From: an uncultured Bacteroides sp.
GTDB lineage: Bacteria > Bacteroidota > Bacteroidia > Bacteroidales > Bacteroidaceae
Assembly (NCBI GenBank): GCA_958477465.1
Contig: CAUEFX010000035.1
Location: forward strand, 1 to 42,342
Reading direction: 5' to 3'
Length of the DNA stretch: 42,342 nt
In this document: one piece after another, positions 1 to 7,896 of the stretch
Layout of the letters: every line of letters starts with the position of its first letter
Numbering within the stretch: the stretch's first letter is position 1
Program-made: the position numbers and the translations under genes
Notes under the pieces: model-generated
The model's input: only the letters and a program-made list of their open reading frames with translations
Told to the model about the DNA's origin: nothing
The model's database searches: none

Positions 1-324
1 GCTAACTGTGTAAATTTAACATACCCACAGGGTTTTCGGACTGACCCCTTTTTACGCTAACTGCCAACGGAATTCAGCCTGTTTCGAAATGGAATAAAGA
101 ATGATGTATATGTGATTTTAAGACAAATTGCAGACAAAACGCGGAAACTGTAACCTTATCAATAGCAAATCGTTTCTATTGGTAGCTTTTTGGAATATCC
201 GGAATGGAAATGTAGAGGATTTTTAGTATCAACCCTCTCTCTCGCTTTAATAAAGGGATTCTGCATAAACTAAAATATCATATTGACATTTTGTAAAATA
301 CACTCTGTAAAATGCATTCTTATA
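1..324. other. Left-edge intergenic stretch, nothing recognised
   Basis: I see no convincing gene here. A 19-codon open frame runs from the window edge to a TAA at 58-60, which could be the tail of a gene lying to the left, but it is too short to judge. The rest is AT-rich with stops in all frames and ends at the hairpin that terminates glnN. Confidence 0.4.
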
Positions 325-371
325 AAAGAAGCCGTATCTTTACTCAAAATAGAGTATGATACGGCTTCTTT
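325..371 (-). terminator. Intrinsic terminator of glnN
   Basis: A perfect 14-bp inverted repeat (AAAGAAGCCGTATC at 325-338, its complement at 358-371), extended inward by ACTC/GAGT, lies 83 bp downstream of the glnN stop codon. Read on the minus strand the second arm runs into a T-rich stretch. The arms carry A and T tails on both sides, so it could also stop transcription arriving from the left. Confidence 0.8.
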
Positions 372-454
372 ATGTTTATCTGTTACTATGTTTCTCTGTT
401 ACAATCCGTAACTTTCACTATCTGTAAGAATCAAACCGGTCTCTGCCAAGTCTG

Positions 455-2644
455 TTATTTAGTGAATAACAGCTCTCTGTATTTGGGTAGAGGCCATATC
501 TCATCATCGATTTCCATTTCCAGATGATCGATGTGATCACGGATTTTGTCCAGATAAGGCCGTACGGTTTCCTCGTATGCAAAAGCCTTTTCCTGAAAGT
601 TCTCTTTATGGTTGGCTACTTTGCGGGCTTCTGTCATCTCTCTGACTAACACCTTGATGGCAGTGACACGGCGTGAGATCTCCTTGATGAGATCTTTACG
701 GTCGGCGCTCATGACCTCGTATTCTTCCGGAGAGAATATCTCTTTCAATCCTCTTAAATTCTCCAATAAGCGGTTTTGATAGATTACGGCAATCGGAACG
801 ATGTGGTTGATGGCCAGATCGCCCAGCACACGGCTTTCTATCTGAACCTTCATGGTGTATTTCTCCAATTCTACTTCCAGACGGCAAGCCAGTTCCGTTT
901 CGTTGAAAATACGTTCGCCTATCAATACCGATTTGGATTGGTTGTCCATGTAGTGCATCAATGCTTCGGGCACATGGCAGATATTGGTCAATCTGCGGCG
1001 GGCTGCTTCTTTTTTCCATTCTTCCGAATAGCCGTCGCCTTCGAAACGGATCGGCTCGGAAGCGATGATTGTTTCTTTCAGCAAGCGGAAGATGGCTTCG
1101 TCTTTGCCGACACCTTCTTCCATCAGTTTTTCGACAGAAGCACGGAACTCGTTCAATTGATTGGCCATGGCGGCATTGATGGCGATCATGGCAGCGGCAC
1201 AGTTGGAAGAGGAACCAGCGGCGCGGAATTCAAAACGGTTTCCTGTGAAGGCGAATGGGGAAGTACGGTTCCTGTCTGTGGTATCCAGCAGAATTTCCGG
1301 AATACGTCCGATGCCTAATTTCAATGTCGTTTTTTCTTCCGGTGTCATTTTACTGCTCCCTACCTGGCGTACGATCTCGTCCAAAGTGGCAGAGAGTTGT
1401 TTGCCCAGGAAAATAGAAAGAATGGCGGGAGGAGCTTCGTTGGCGCCCAGACGATGGCTGTTGCCGGCACTCATGATAGAAGCGCGCAGCAAATCCTGGT
1501 TTTTGTAAACCATCATTAGCACATTCACAAGGAAAGTAAGGAAAAGCATATTGCCTTTCGGATTCTTTCCCGGAGCAAACAGGTTGATGCCGGTGTCGGT
1601 ACAGAGCGACCAGTTATTGTGTTTTCCCGAACCATTGACTCCGCTATACGGCTTCTCGTGCAGCAATACGGCAAAGTTGTGTTTACGGGCAATGCGTTTC
1701 ATCAAATCCATGACGAGTTGGTTGTGGTCGTTGGCGAGGTTGACGTTTTCAAAAATAGGAGCTAACTCAAATTGATTGGGAGCAACTTCATTATGACGGG
1801 TCTTCACCGGAATCCCTAATTTGTGGCACTCTATTTCCAGTTCTTTCATAAATGCGGTGACACGAGGAGGAATAGAACCGAAATAGTGGTCTTCCAACTG
1901 CTGGTCTTTGGCCGAAGAGTGGCCCATCAGCGTACGTCCTGTCAGGCAGAGATCCGGACGTGCATTATATAAAGCGGAGTCGACAAGGAAATACTCCTGT
2001 TCCCATCCCAGGTTGGCGAATACGCGGGTTACATTTTTATCGAACAACTGGCACACTTCGGTCGCTGCTTTATCTACGGCTGCGAGTGCTTTCAGCAAAG
2101 GGGTTTTATAATCCAATGCTTCACCGGTATAAGAGATGAAGATGGTGGGAATACACAAAGTGGTGTCTACTACGAAAGCCGGTGAAGATACGTCCCAGGC
2201 TGTATACCCGCGTGCTTCGAATGTGTTACGGATACCTCCGTTAGGGAAAGAAGACGCATCCGGTTCTTGCTGGATAAGCAGCTTTCCGGAGAAACGTTCG
2301 ATAATCCCTCCATCTTCGCCGAATTCGATAAAACCGTCATGCTTCTCGGCGGTTCCATCGGTAAGAGGCTGAAACCAATGTGTATAATGAGTCACGTTGA
2401 GCGATTTAGCCCAGCTTTTCATGCCATTGGCAATCAGATCGGCCATCTCACGACTGATAGGAGTACCTTTTTCAATGGCATCGGTTACCGCCTTGTAAGC
2501 TTCTTTAGGAAGATATTCCTGCATTTTCTTGCGATCGAATACATGGCTGCCATAATAATCGGATAATTTGTTGGAAGGAGTAACGACTTCCAGAGGGCTT
2601 CTGTTTGAAAGCTCTTGTAAAGCGAAAAATCTCATTTTAGACAT
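455..2644 (-). CDS. glnN: Type III glutamine synthetase
   Basis: This gene encodes a cytoplasmic glutamine synthetase that condenses glutamate and ammonia into glutamine using ATP, the main ammonium-assimilation step. The product is 729 aa, the long size of the GSIII class typical of Bacteroides (GSI and GSII are about 350-470 aa). The translation carries the class hallmarks: an N-terminal region beginning MSKMRFFALQEL, the stretch NEVAPNQFELAP, the substrate-loop-like NGSGKHNNW, and a C-terminal helical extension ending LPKYRELLFTK. The open frame reaches 11 codons further upstream to 2677, but I chose the ATG at 2644 because MSKMRFF is the expected family N-terminus and because a promoter -7 box at 2675-2682 would lie inside a longer reading. 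The gene is monocistronic, divergent from the DUF5686 gene, with its own terminator. An inverted repeat upstream suggests nitrogen control. Confidence 0.96.
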   Translation of the reverse strand: MSKMRFFALQELSNRSPLEVVTPSNKLSDYYGSHVFDRKKMQEYLPKEAYKAVTDAIEKGTPISREMADLIANGMKSWAKSLNVTHYTHWFQPLTDGTAEKHDGFIEFGEDGGIIERFSGKLLIQQEPDASSFPNGGIRNTFEARGYTAWDVSSPAFVVDTTLCIPTIFISYTGEALDYKTPLLKALAAVDKAATEVCQLFDKNVTRVFANLGWEQEYFLVDSALYNARPDLCLTGRTLMGHSSAKDQQLEDHYFGSIPPRVTAFMKELEIECHKLGIPVKTRHNEVAPNQFELAPIFENVNLANDHNQLVMDLMKRIARKHNFAVLLHEKPYSGVNGSGKHNNWSLCTDTGINLFAPGKNPKGNMLFLTFLVNVLMMVYKNQDLLRASIMSAGNSHRLGANEAPPAILSIFLGKQLSATLDEIVRQVGSSKMTPEEKTTLKLGIGRIPEILLDTTDRNRTSPFAFTGNRFEFRAAGSSSNCAAAMIAINAAMANQLNEFRASVEKLMEEGVGKDEAIFRLLKETIIASEPIRFEGDGYSEEWKKEAARRRLTNICHVPEALMHYMDNQSKSVLIGERIFNETELACRLEVELEKYTMKVQIESRVLGDLAINHIVPIAVIYQNRLLENLRGLKEIFSPEEYEVMSADRKDLIKEISRRVTAIKVLVREMTEARKVANHKENFQEKAFAYEETVRPYLDKIRDHIDHLEMEIDDEIWPLPKYRELLFTK

Positions 2645-2674
2645 AAGTGGTCTGTTTTTTGTTGGTTGATGGCG

Positions 2675-2720
2675 CAAAATTATATGTTTTTTCTGATAGT
2701 ACCCCTATATTTTAGGGGGT
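2675..2720 (-). promoter_or_regulatory. glnN promoter with an inverted repeat at the -33 position
   Basis: Read on the minus strand, 2682-2675 is TAATTTTG, a perfect Bacteroides -7 box (TAnnTTTG), about 30 nt upstream of the ATG. No TTTG -33 box is present where expected. That place holds a G/C-tipped inverted repeat at 2701-2720, with arms ACCCCTA and TAGGGGGT (one extra G). This looks like a regulator site replacing the -33 contact. The function is inferred. Confidence 0.6.
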
Positions 2721-2896
2721 AATTTTTAGAAAATAGGTATTTTCCTTTGTTGTGCCCCTCTTGAAGATGGCTTTCATCGATAAAAACGCTCCTTGCTACA
2801 CATAAAGGAATACATTATGCGATAAAAGAGATATAACTCTTTTTTATAAATCAGTGTTAATCTCCGGATATATCTTTCCTTTTCATTGTTTTTGTT

Positions 2897-2923
2897 TATA
2901 TTTGTTCCATGTAATGGAAAGGA
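2897..2923 (+). promoter_or_regulatory. Promoter and ribosome binding site of the DUF5686 gene
   Basis: TATATTTG at 2897-2904 matches the -7 consensus. AAAGGA at 2918-2923 is a good Shine-Dalgarno sequence 6 nt before the TTG at 2930. This decides the start: the only nearby ATG (2914) opens a 10-codon frame that ends in TAA. Confidence 0.6.
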
Positions 2924-2929
2924 TCTTTT

Positions 2930-5116
2930 TTGAAACACTATAAGTTGATATGGATTTTGGTTTGGGGCTTATTCCTTTTAGTACCGAAAGGAAGGGCCAA
3001 TTCCGTTGTGAATCCATATACGAGCGAACCCGTCACAGTGGATTCCATCTTGCAGCATGTGATGGCCTTTACCCCTTTTTATGAGAAAATCGTGAACGAC
3101 TATCGGGCAGACCTTTATATAAAAGGTAAACTGAATATCCGAAAGAAGAATTTCATATTCCGTTACCTCCCCAAGATGTTTCGTATACAGAAGGGAGTGC
3201 GTGAGTATTTGATGGAATCGTATAGTGAATTGCATTTCACGGCTCCCAATATTTACGATCAGAAGGTAAAGGCCGGTTACGGCACTGTTTTCAGCGGCGG
3301 TTTTCAGGCAACGATGCTTGAGTATTTTCATGTTAATGCCTATTCTTCTACATTGCTTTACGACCGCCTGCTTTCACCGCTTGCCAAAAATGCGAAGAAA
3401 TATTATCGTTACCGGATAGATACGATCATGGGGACGCCGGATGATATACATTATAAAATACGTTTTATTCCTAAATCGAAAAGTGACCAGCTGGTGGGAG
3501 GATATATGATTGTCAGTTCCGGTGTATGGAGTATACGTGAAATGCGCTTTTCCGGACGTTCTGAACTGCTGACTTTTGAAAACCTCATAAAAATGGGAGA
3601 GGTGGGGGATGATAATGAATTTCTGCCTGTGTGTTATGAATTCAAGGTCCGTTTCAATTTTGTGGGTAATGTGGTGGATGGCAGCTATCTGGCTTCGTTG
3701 AATTATAATTCCATCGACTTGAATGACCGGGGCAAGTATCGCAAGGAAAAGAAGAAACTCGACCTTACGGAATCTTATACATTGAGATCGGATACGAACT
3801 CTTTGCTTTTGGACAGTGCCTATTTCGCTTCTTTGCGTCCTGTGGAGCTAAGCAGCGATGAAAAGAAACTGTATGAAGATTATGCTTTAAGAAAGGATAC
3901 TTCGGCATTGAAACCTCCTTCCCGCCGTCGTGTGTTTTGGGGAGAGGTAGGCGATTTCCTGTTGTCGGATATTAATGTGGACTTGTCGCGTGTAGGCAGT
4001 GTGAAATGTTCTCCTATTATAAACCCGTTGCTGTTGAGTTATAGTGGCAGTAACGGCTTCTCGTGGCGGCAGGACTTTAAGTACAACCGGTTGTTCCCCG
4101 GAGACAAAGTGCTACGTATTGTCCCCCGGATCGGTTATAATTTTACCCGCAAGGAGTTTTATTGGTCGGCTAATGCCGATTTTGATTATTGGCCGCAAAA
4201 GCGGGGAGCCATTCATCTCAGTTTTGGTAATGGTAACCGTATTTATAGCAGTGATGTACTGGATGAGTTGAAAGCTATTCCGGATAGTATCTTTGATTTT
4301 GACCAGATACACTTGGATTATTTTAAGGACTTGTCTTTTAGTTTCCGTCACAGTATCGAGGTGGTCAACGGATTGGAGTTGAGTGTCGGTTTTTCTGCCC
4401 ACAGGAGAACGGCGGTTGAGAAGTCGAAGTTTGTGATTGTAAATCCCATGGCTCCTCCTACGCCCGAATTTATGGATAAATTCAAGGATACGTACATCAG
4501 TTTTGCTCCTCGCATCCGTGTCGAATGGACTCCTTGTCTGTATTATTATATGAATGGGAAAAGAAAGCTGAACCTTCATTCGTCTTTTCCCACTTTCTCT
4601 TTGGATTACGAGCGTGGCATCAAAGGTATATTCAGAAGTACGGGAGAGTATGAGCGAATAGAATTTGATCTTCAGCACCATCTCCCATTGGGTCCTATGA
4701 GTAATATTTATTACCGTTTCGGGCTTGGAGCATTTACGAATCAGGAGCAACTTTATTTTGTCGATTTTGCTAATCTGGCAAGAAGCAACTTGCCCGTAGG
4801 ATGGAATGATGATATTGGCGGTGTTTTTCAGTTATTGGACGGGCGTTGGTATAACTCTTCCCGTAAATATGTTCGTGCACATTTCACTTATGAGGCTCCT
4901 TTTCTGCTTTTGCGACATCTGATAAAATACACTCGCTATGTCCAGAACGAACGTCTGTATGTTAACACATTGTTAGTTCCGCATCTGAATCCGTACATGG
5001 AGATAGGATATGGTATAGGTACGCATATTTTTGATGTGGGCGTTTTTGTGAGCAGTGAGAATTTTAGATATAAAGAGATAGGGTGTAAATTCACATTCGA
5101 GTTGTTCAACAGGTGA
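2930..5116 (+). CDS. DUF5686-like outer-membrane/envelope protein, TTG start
   Basis: The 728-aa product starts with a clear signal peptide (MKHYKLIWILVWGLFLLV, cleavage near residue 23) and then resembles the DUF5686 family of Bacteroidota. The first third is globular. The second half is rich in alternating aromatic/polar strands (YNFTRKEFYW, RHSIEVVNGLELSVGF, a terminal KEIGCKFTFELFNR), as expected of an outer-membrane beta-barrel. Many DUF5686 proteins carry an N-terminal carboxypeptidase-regulatory-like domain. This one lacks it and begins directly with the VDSILQHVMAF segment. The start is TTG at 2930, supported by the Shine-Dalgarno and the signal peptide. The molecular function of the family is unknown to me. 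It is transcribed alone, divergent from glnN. Confidence 0.82.
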   Translation: MKHYKLIWILVWGLFLLVPKGRANSVVNPYTSEPVTVDSILQHVMAFTPFYEKIVNDYRADLYIKGKLNIRKKNFIFRYLPKMFRIQKGVREYLMESYSELHFTAPNIYDQKVKAGYGTVFSGGFQATMLEYFHVNAYSSTLLYDRLLSPLAKNAKKYYRYRIDTIMGTPDDIHYKIRFIPKSKSDQLVGGYMIVSSGVWSIREMRFSGRSELLTFENLIKMGEVGDDNEFLPVCYEFKVRFNFVGNVVDGSYLASLNYNSIDLNDRGKYRKEKKKLDLTESYTLRSDTNSLLLDSAYFASLRPVELSSDEKKLYEDYALRKDTSALKPPSRRRVFWGEVGDFLLSDINVDLSRVGSVKCSPIINPLLLSYSGSNGFSWRQDFKYNRLFPGDKVLRIVPRIGYNFTRKEFYWSANADFDYWPQKRGAIHLSFGNGNRIYSSDVLDELKAIPDSIFDFDQIHLDYFKDLSFSFRHSIEVVNGLELSVGFSAHRRTAVEKSKFVIVNPMAPPTPEFMDKFKDTYISFAPRIRVEWTPCLYYYMNGKRKLNLHSSFPTFSLDYERGIKGIFRSTGEYERIEFDLQHHLPLGPMSNIYYRFGLGAFTNQEQLYFVDFANLARSNLPVGWNDDIGGVFQLLDGRWYNSSRKYVRAHFTYEAPFLLLRHLIKYTRYVQNERLYVNTLLVPHLNPYMEIGYGIGTHIFDVGVFVSSENFRYKEIGCKFTFELFNR

Positions 5117-5813
5117 GTGGAATTGTCTTTTTATTAAGAATATTCGTATCATACTTAAAGCTAAATCTCGATTAACGAAGCACTTAAAGTTGAGAAAAGA
5201 AGATTCTTTAGATGATTTTCTTTAAAATAAGTGTGAAAAACAAATAGAAACTGTCCACTAAAATCGCTGTTTTTGCTATTAATGTATTGATTAATAGTGT
5301 AATATCCTGTCCACCTTGTTTTTTTGGAACATATTGATTAATTCCTATACCTTTAGGGCGGATTTAAAAACATAAAAGAATGAAAATACATAATCCTATT
5401 ATTATTAGCTTGCTTTAGTTGTATTGCCTTTGTGCAAAATAATAAAACCATTATATTTTCTAAGGATAAATCTCTTTAGCTAACATTTGGAAAGTTGAAG
5501 AATTGGTGATAAAAGAGATCGTCGTTCTATTGTAGTAGTTAATAACTGGTCAAACTATTTGGGCTTGTAAGTTTAGTAAGTGTGAGTTGTTTGTGAATGA
5601 AGTAAGGAGAATCTAAGGTATCTACATTAATTCGTATCAGTGGTCTTGCCAGCCATATTGATTATTGTTTTTGGAGTAATGTGATACGTTTTTCAGTTCT
5701 ATTAAATAGAAAAGGGCATAAGATTAATAAGTTAAGATTGCTACAATCATTAGTAGTAAAACAAATGTTGTGAGTGATAAATGAATGTGATTAACAACTT
5801 AATTTTGTATATT
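5117..5813 (+). other. Long AT-rich non-coding stretch, possible gene remnant
   Basis: About 700 bp separate the DUF5686 gene from the first peptide gene. At 5380 a frame MKIHNPIIISLL stops at a TAG; after the stop it continues LYCLCAK before two further stops. This looks like a lipoprotein-type signal sequence that has decayed, but the rest has stops in every frame. A direct repeat CTGTCCAC occurs at 5251-5258 and 5307-5314, with an AT-rich dyad (5277-5296) between them. A -7-like TAATTTTG lies at 5800-5807, only 6 nt before the peptide ATG, which would give an almost leaderless transcript, so it may be fortuitous. Confidence 0.35.
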
Positions 5814-6077
5814 ATGGAAAACGGAAAGTTTAAAGTAATCGAAGAAGGTCGATTGACATCCTCTGAAATGAATGAAGTTTATGGAGGATATTTATGTTCG
5901 GGGGGTGCAGGAATGTATAAGGTATATGAGAATTGCGGGGAAAATACGACGGGTAAATACTCTTCATGCCTTAGTGTCTATCGTAGTTGTATAGATGATG
6001 CATTTCTAAACTGTATTGGATATTATGGAGGCCCTACAGGACCGGGTGGGTATATTGACAGTATGCAAATCTTTTAG
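5814..6077 (+). CDS. Cys-rich peptide precursor A with double-glycine leader
   Basis: An 87-aa product, unlike a signal-peptide protein: the first 25 residues are a polar leader (MENGKFKVIEEGRL, then SSEMNEVYGG) ending in Gly24-Gly25. This layout is that of GG-type natural-product precursors of Bacteroidales (TIGR04149-like) and of double-glycine bacteriocins, whose leaders are cut after GG during export. The predicted 62-aa core has five Cys (28, 41, 52, 59, 67) and a Gly/Pro-rich tail (YYGGPTGPGGY). The frame is open from an ATG at 5781, but the extra 11 residues are hydrophobic and unlike a leader, so I chose 5814. It is followed after 25 bp by a hairpin and then by the peptidase gene. Whether the Cys form disulfides, thioethers or remain free cannot be told from this window. 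The stop is TAG. Confidence 0.7.
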   Translation: MENGKFKVIEEGRLTSSEMNEVYGGYLCSGGAGMYKVYENCGENTTGKYSSCLSVYRSCIDDAFLNCIGYYGGPTGPGGYIDSMQIF

Positions 6078-6102
6078 AAAGATTTTTGCTAATTATAATA
6101 AA

Positions 6103-6130
6103 AAGTCGGTGTGTAAAAGCATACCGACTT
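6103..6130 (+). terminator. Hairpin between precursor A and the peptidase gene
   Basis: An 8-bp perfect inverted repeat (AAGTCGGT at 6103-6110, ACCGACTT at 6123-6130) lies between the peptide stop (6077) and the peptidase ATG (6148). It is followed by AT-rich sequence without a clean T-run. A weak intercistronic terminator or mRNA-stabilising hairpin would raise precursor yield relative to the downstream enzyme, as in many peptide clusters. Confidence 0.5.
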
Positions 6131-6147
6131 ATAATATCTTTATATTT

Positions 6148-7530
6148 ATGAAAACACGTTTATATTGTCTTGTGATTCTGCTATTTATGGTTTCTGTTAG
6201 CTTTGCAGAAACCAAGTATATTATCGATGAACGTATTGAGTTGACGTGTATCGTATTCCGTTTGGCCGGATACGAGGAATATTGTACCAATATAGCTGAG
6301 AAATATGGTAATGATATTGATTTGTATTTCGAGAAATATAAAACACACCCATTGATAGAGTATGCCAAAGAGTTAAGAGTAGAAAAAGAACTTGCTTATA
6401 ATTCAGCCATAATTTCCGCATTTTTCTTTCAGATAGATAAGAATAAGATTCTGTTTAAGCCGGAGATTGGCTTCGATCAACATTTTGAGAAGATAATACC
6501 CTGGACTTATGAATCCTTAAAAAAGTATATAAAACTTCTCGATAAATTCTATCGCGAATCAAACTTCAAAGCTTTCTTTAAAGCTCATGATAATATGTAT
6601 GAAAAATCGAAACAGGCTGTTGCCGAACTAATTCCGAATATAAATTCAGAATGGTTTAGTGAGTATTGGGGACGAGATTTAAAAGATGTAAAGTTATATA
6701 TTGGCCCCTCTTTGGGAGTACATAATTATGGTATGATTATTCCGGAAGCAGAACATATTGATATTGTAATTGGATGCAATTCATGCAATAGTGATATCCC
6801 TATGGTGAGTGCATCTACTTTATCCACCGTAGTGCACGAGATAATGCACTCTTATTCAACTCCCGTTTTTTATAAGTATAAGGCTGATCTTCATGTAGAT
6901 GAACTATATAAGGCATTCGAAAGTGACCTTTATAATAAGGCGCATTATGGCGATGGGGTGACGATGGCCGCAGAATGGGTTAACAATCTATTTACAAATC
7001 TGTATATTATAGAAAATAGAAGTGATGATTGGCCACGTTATGAGGCTGCATTCGATGAGAATAAAGGTTTTGTATGGAGTAATCGTAGTATCTCTTTCAT
7101 GAATAACTTCTATTCTAACCGTAATATATATCCTACGTTTAATGAGTTTTATCCTCAATTGATTGGTTACCTCAATAATCTTGTTCTCGAAATAGACGTT
7201 TTAAAAAAGGAATTTGAGTTACGTAATCCTTACGTGGTACATGTACATCCTATTTCGGGAAGTATTGTTGATACGAACCTGAAAGAGATTAGATTTACAT
7301 TTTCGCAACCGATGAATGTAAAAGCTAAAGGAGTCTCAAGAAGCCATGGTTTTCACTATTTAAAGCCGGAACAATGCGAATGGGTTGATAATAAGAATTT
7401 TGTAATTCATTTGGACTCATTATTTCCAAATACAGAATATGGATTAAAGTTGGGACATAATTTTTTTATAGGAATGAATGGACATAGGTTGAAAGAAGAT
7501 TTTAGTGTAACATTTAAAACAGCCGAATAG
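6148..7530 (+). CDS. Secreted DUF4932-like zinc metallopeptidase with C-terminal Ig-like domain
   Basis: The 460-aa product starts MKTRLYCLVILLFMVSVSFA, a signal peptide, so it acts in the periplasm or outside. The frame stays open upstream to 6016 but that would overlap precursor A and bury the signal peptide, so I use 6148. Residues 230-234 are HEIMH, a zinc-binding HExxH, inside the sequence STVVHEIMHSYSTPVF. Glu276 in MAAEWVNNL is a plausible third ligand, giving a gluzincin layout. The whole resembles DUF4932. From about residue 358 the sequence (VHPISGSIVDTN, then RFTFSQPMN) is an SbsA-type Ig-like (Big_5) domain. It sits between two double-glycine peptide genes, and its TAG stop abuts the ATG of precursor B with no gap, implying translational coupling. 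It may trim, mature or degrade the peptides, but that is inferred from position. Confidence 0.75.
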   Translation: MKTRLYCLVILLFMVSVSFAETKYIIDERIELTCIVFRLAGYEEYCTNIAEKYGNDIDLYFEKYKTHPLIEYAKELRVEKELAYNSAIISAFFFQIDKNKILFKPEIGFDQHFEKIIPWTYESLKKYIKLLDKFYRESNFKAFFKAHDNMYEKSKQAVAELIPNINSEWFSEYWGRDLKDVKLYIGPSLGVHNYGMIIPEAEHIDIVIGCNSCNSDIPMVSASTLSTVVHEIMHSYSTPVFYKYKADLHVDELYKAFESDLYNKAHYGDGVTMAAEWVNNLFTNLYIIENRSDDWPRYEAAFDENKGFVWSNRSISFMNNFYSNRNIYPTFNEFYPQLIGYLNNLVLEIDVLKKEFELRNPYVVHVHPISGSIVDTNLKEIRFTFSQPMNVKAKGVSRSHGFHYLKPEQCEWVDNKNFVIHLDSLFPNTEYGLKLGHNFFIGMNGHRLKEDFSVTFKTAE

Positions 7531-7818
7531 ATGATAGTCTCGAAATATACAATCTTGTTGTTGAATAAACAAAGGTTGGCAAATTTAAATCATAATTTAG
7601 ATTTACTGAATGTCGATGATTTGAATTCACTTAAAGGAGGTATTATGTTTAGAACGGATGAGTGTACTGAAGGTGATTCGTCTGGTTGTACTGATAGTTG
7701 TGGATTTTTTTGGACGGTGTGGAATTGTACTGATTCTTATTGTACTGATGATTGTCCGACTGGGATTCCAAGTACTACTACTGATATAGCTTGCCAACAC
7801 TTATATAAGTTCGGATAA
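7531..7818 (+). CDS. Cys-rich peptide precursor B with lanthipeptide-like double-glycine leader
   Basis: A 95-aa product. Residues 1-37 form a leader with the segment LLLNKQRLANLN and the end VDDLNSLKGG (Gly36-Gly37), close in style to the leaders of Bacteroidota class I lanthipeptides and GG-Bacteroidales natural products. The predicted 58-aa core is acidic and Thr/Ser/Cys-rich with seven Cys (45, 53, 57, 66, 71, 75, 88). The motif C-T-D/E recurs four times (CTE at 45; CTD at 53, 66 and 71), three of them in the form CTDSC, CTDSYC, CTDDC. Its ATG follows the peptidase stop directly. No lanthionine synthetase, radical SAM enzyme, ATP-grasp ligase or C39 exporter is visible in the window, so the modification, if any, must come from elsewhere. 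Confidence is good for a GG-leader precursor and low for any specific chemistry. Confidence 0.7.
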   Translation: MIVSKYTILLLNKQRLANLNHNLDLLNVDDLNSLKGGIMFRTDECTEGDSSGCTDSCGFFWTVWNCTDSYCTDDCPTGIPSTTTDIACQHLYKFG

Positions 7819-7896
7819 TTAAAACTACTTTAATATTTAGTAGTTATAATGACGATTTTGTTTATAAACATGTAGGTTACACAGTGTGTAGTTTGC

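Noticed and set aside
1..60. A 19-codon open tail ending in TAA at 58-60, possibly the end of a gene to the left
   Set aside because: Too short to recognise and the sequence starts mid-frame by definition; any random edge gives such a tail at times.
776..1318. A 180-codon open frame antisense to glnN
   Set aside because: Composition follows from the complementary strand of a conserved gene; no start signals or recognisable domain.
5606..5773. A 55-codon open frame upstream of precursor A
   Set aside because: No start codon at its beginning and no recognisable protein features; likely chance openness in the AT-rich stretch.
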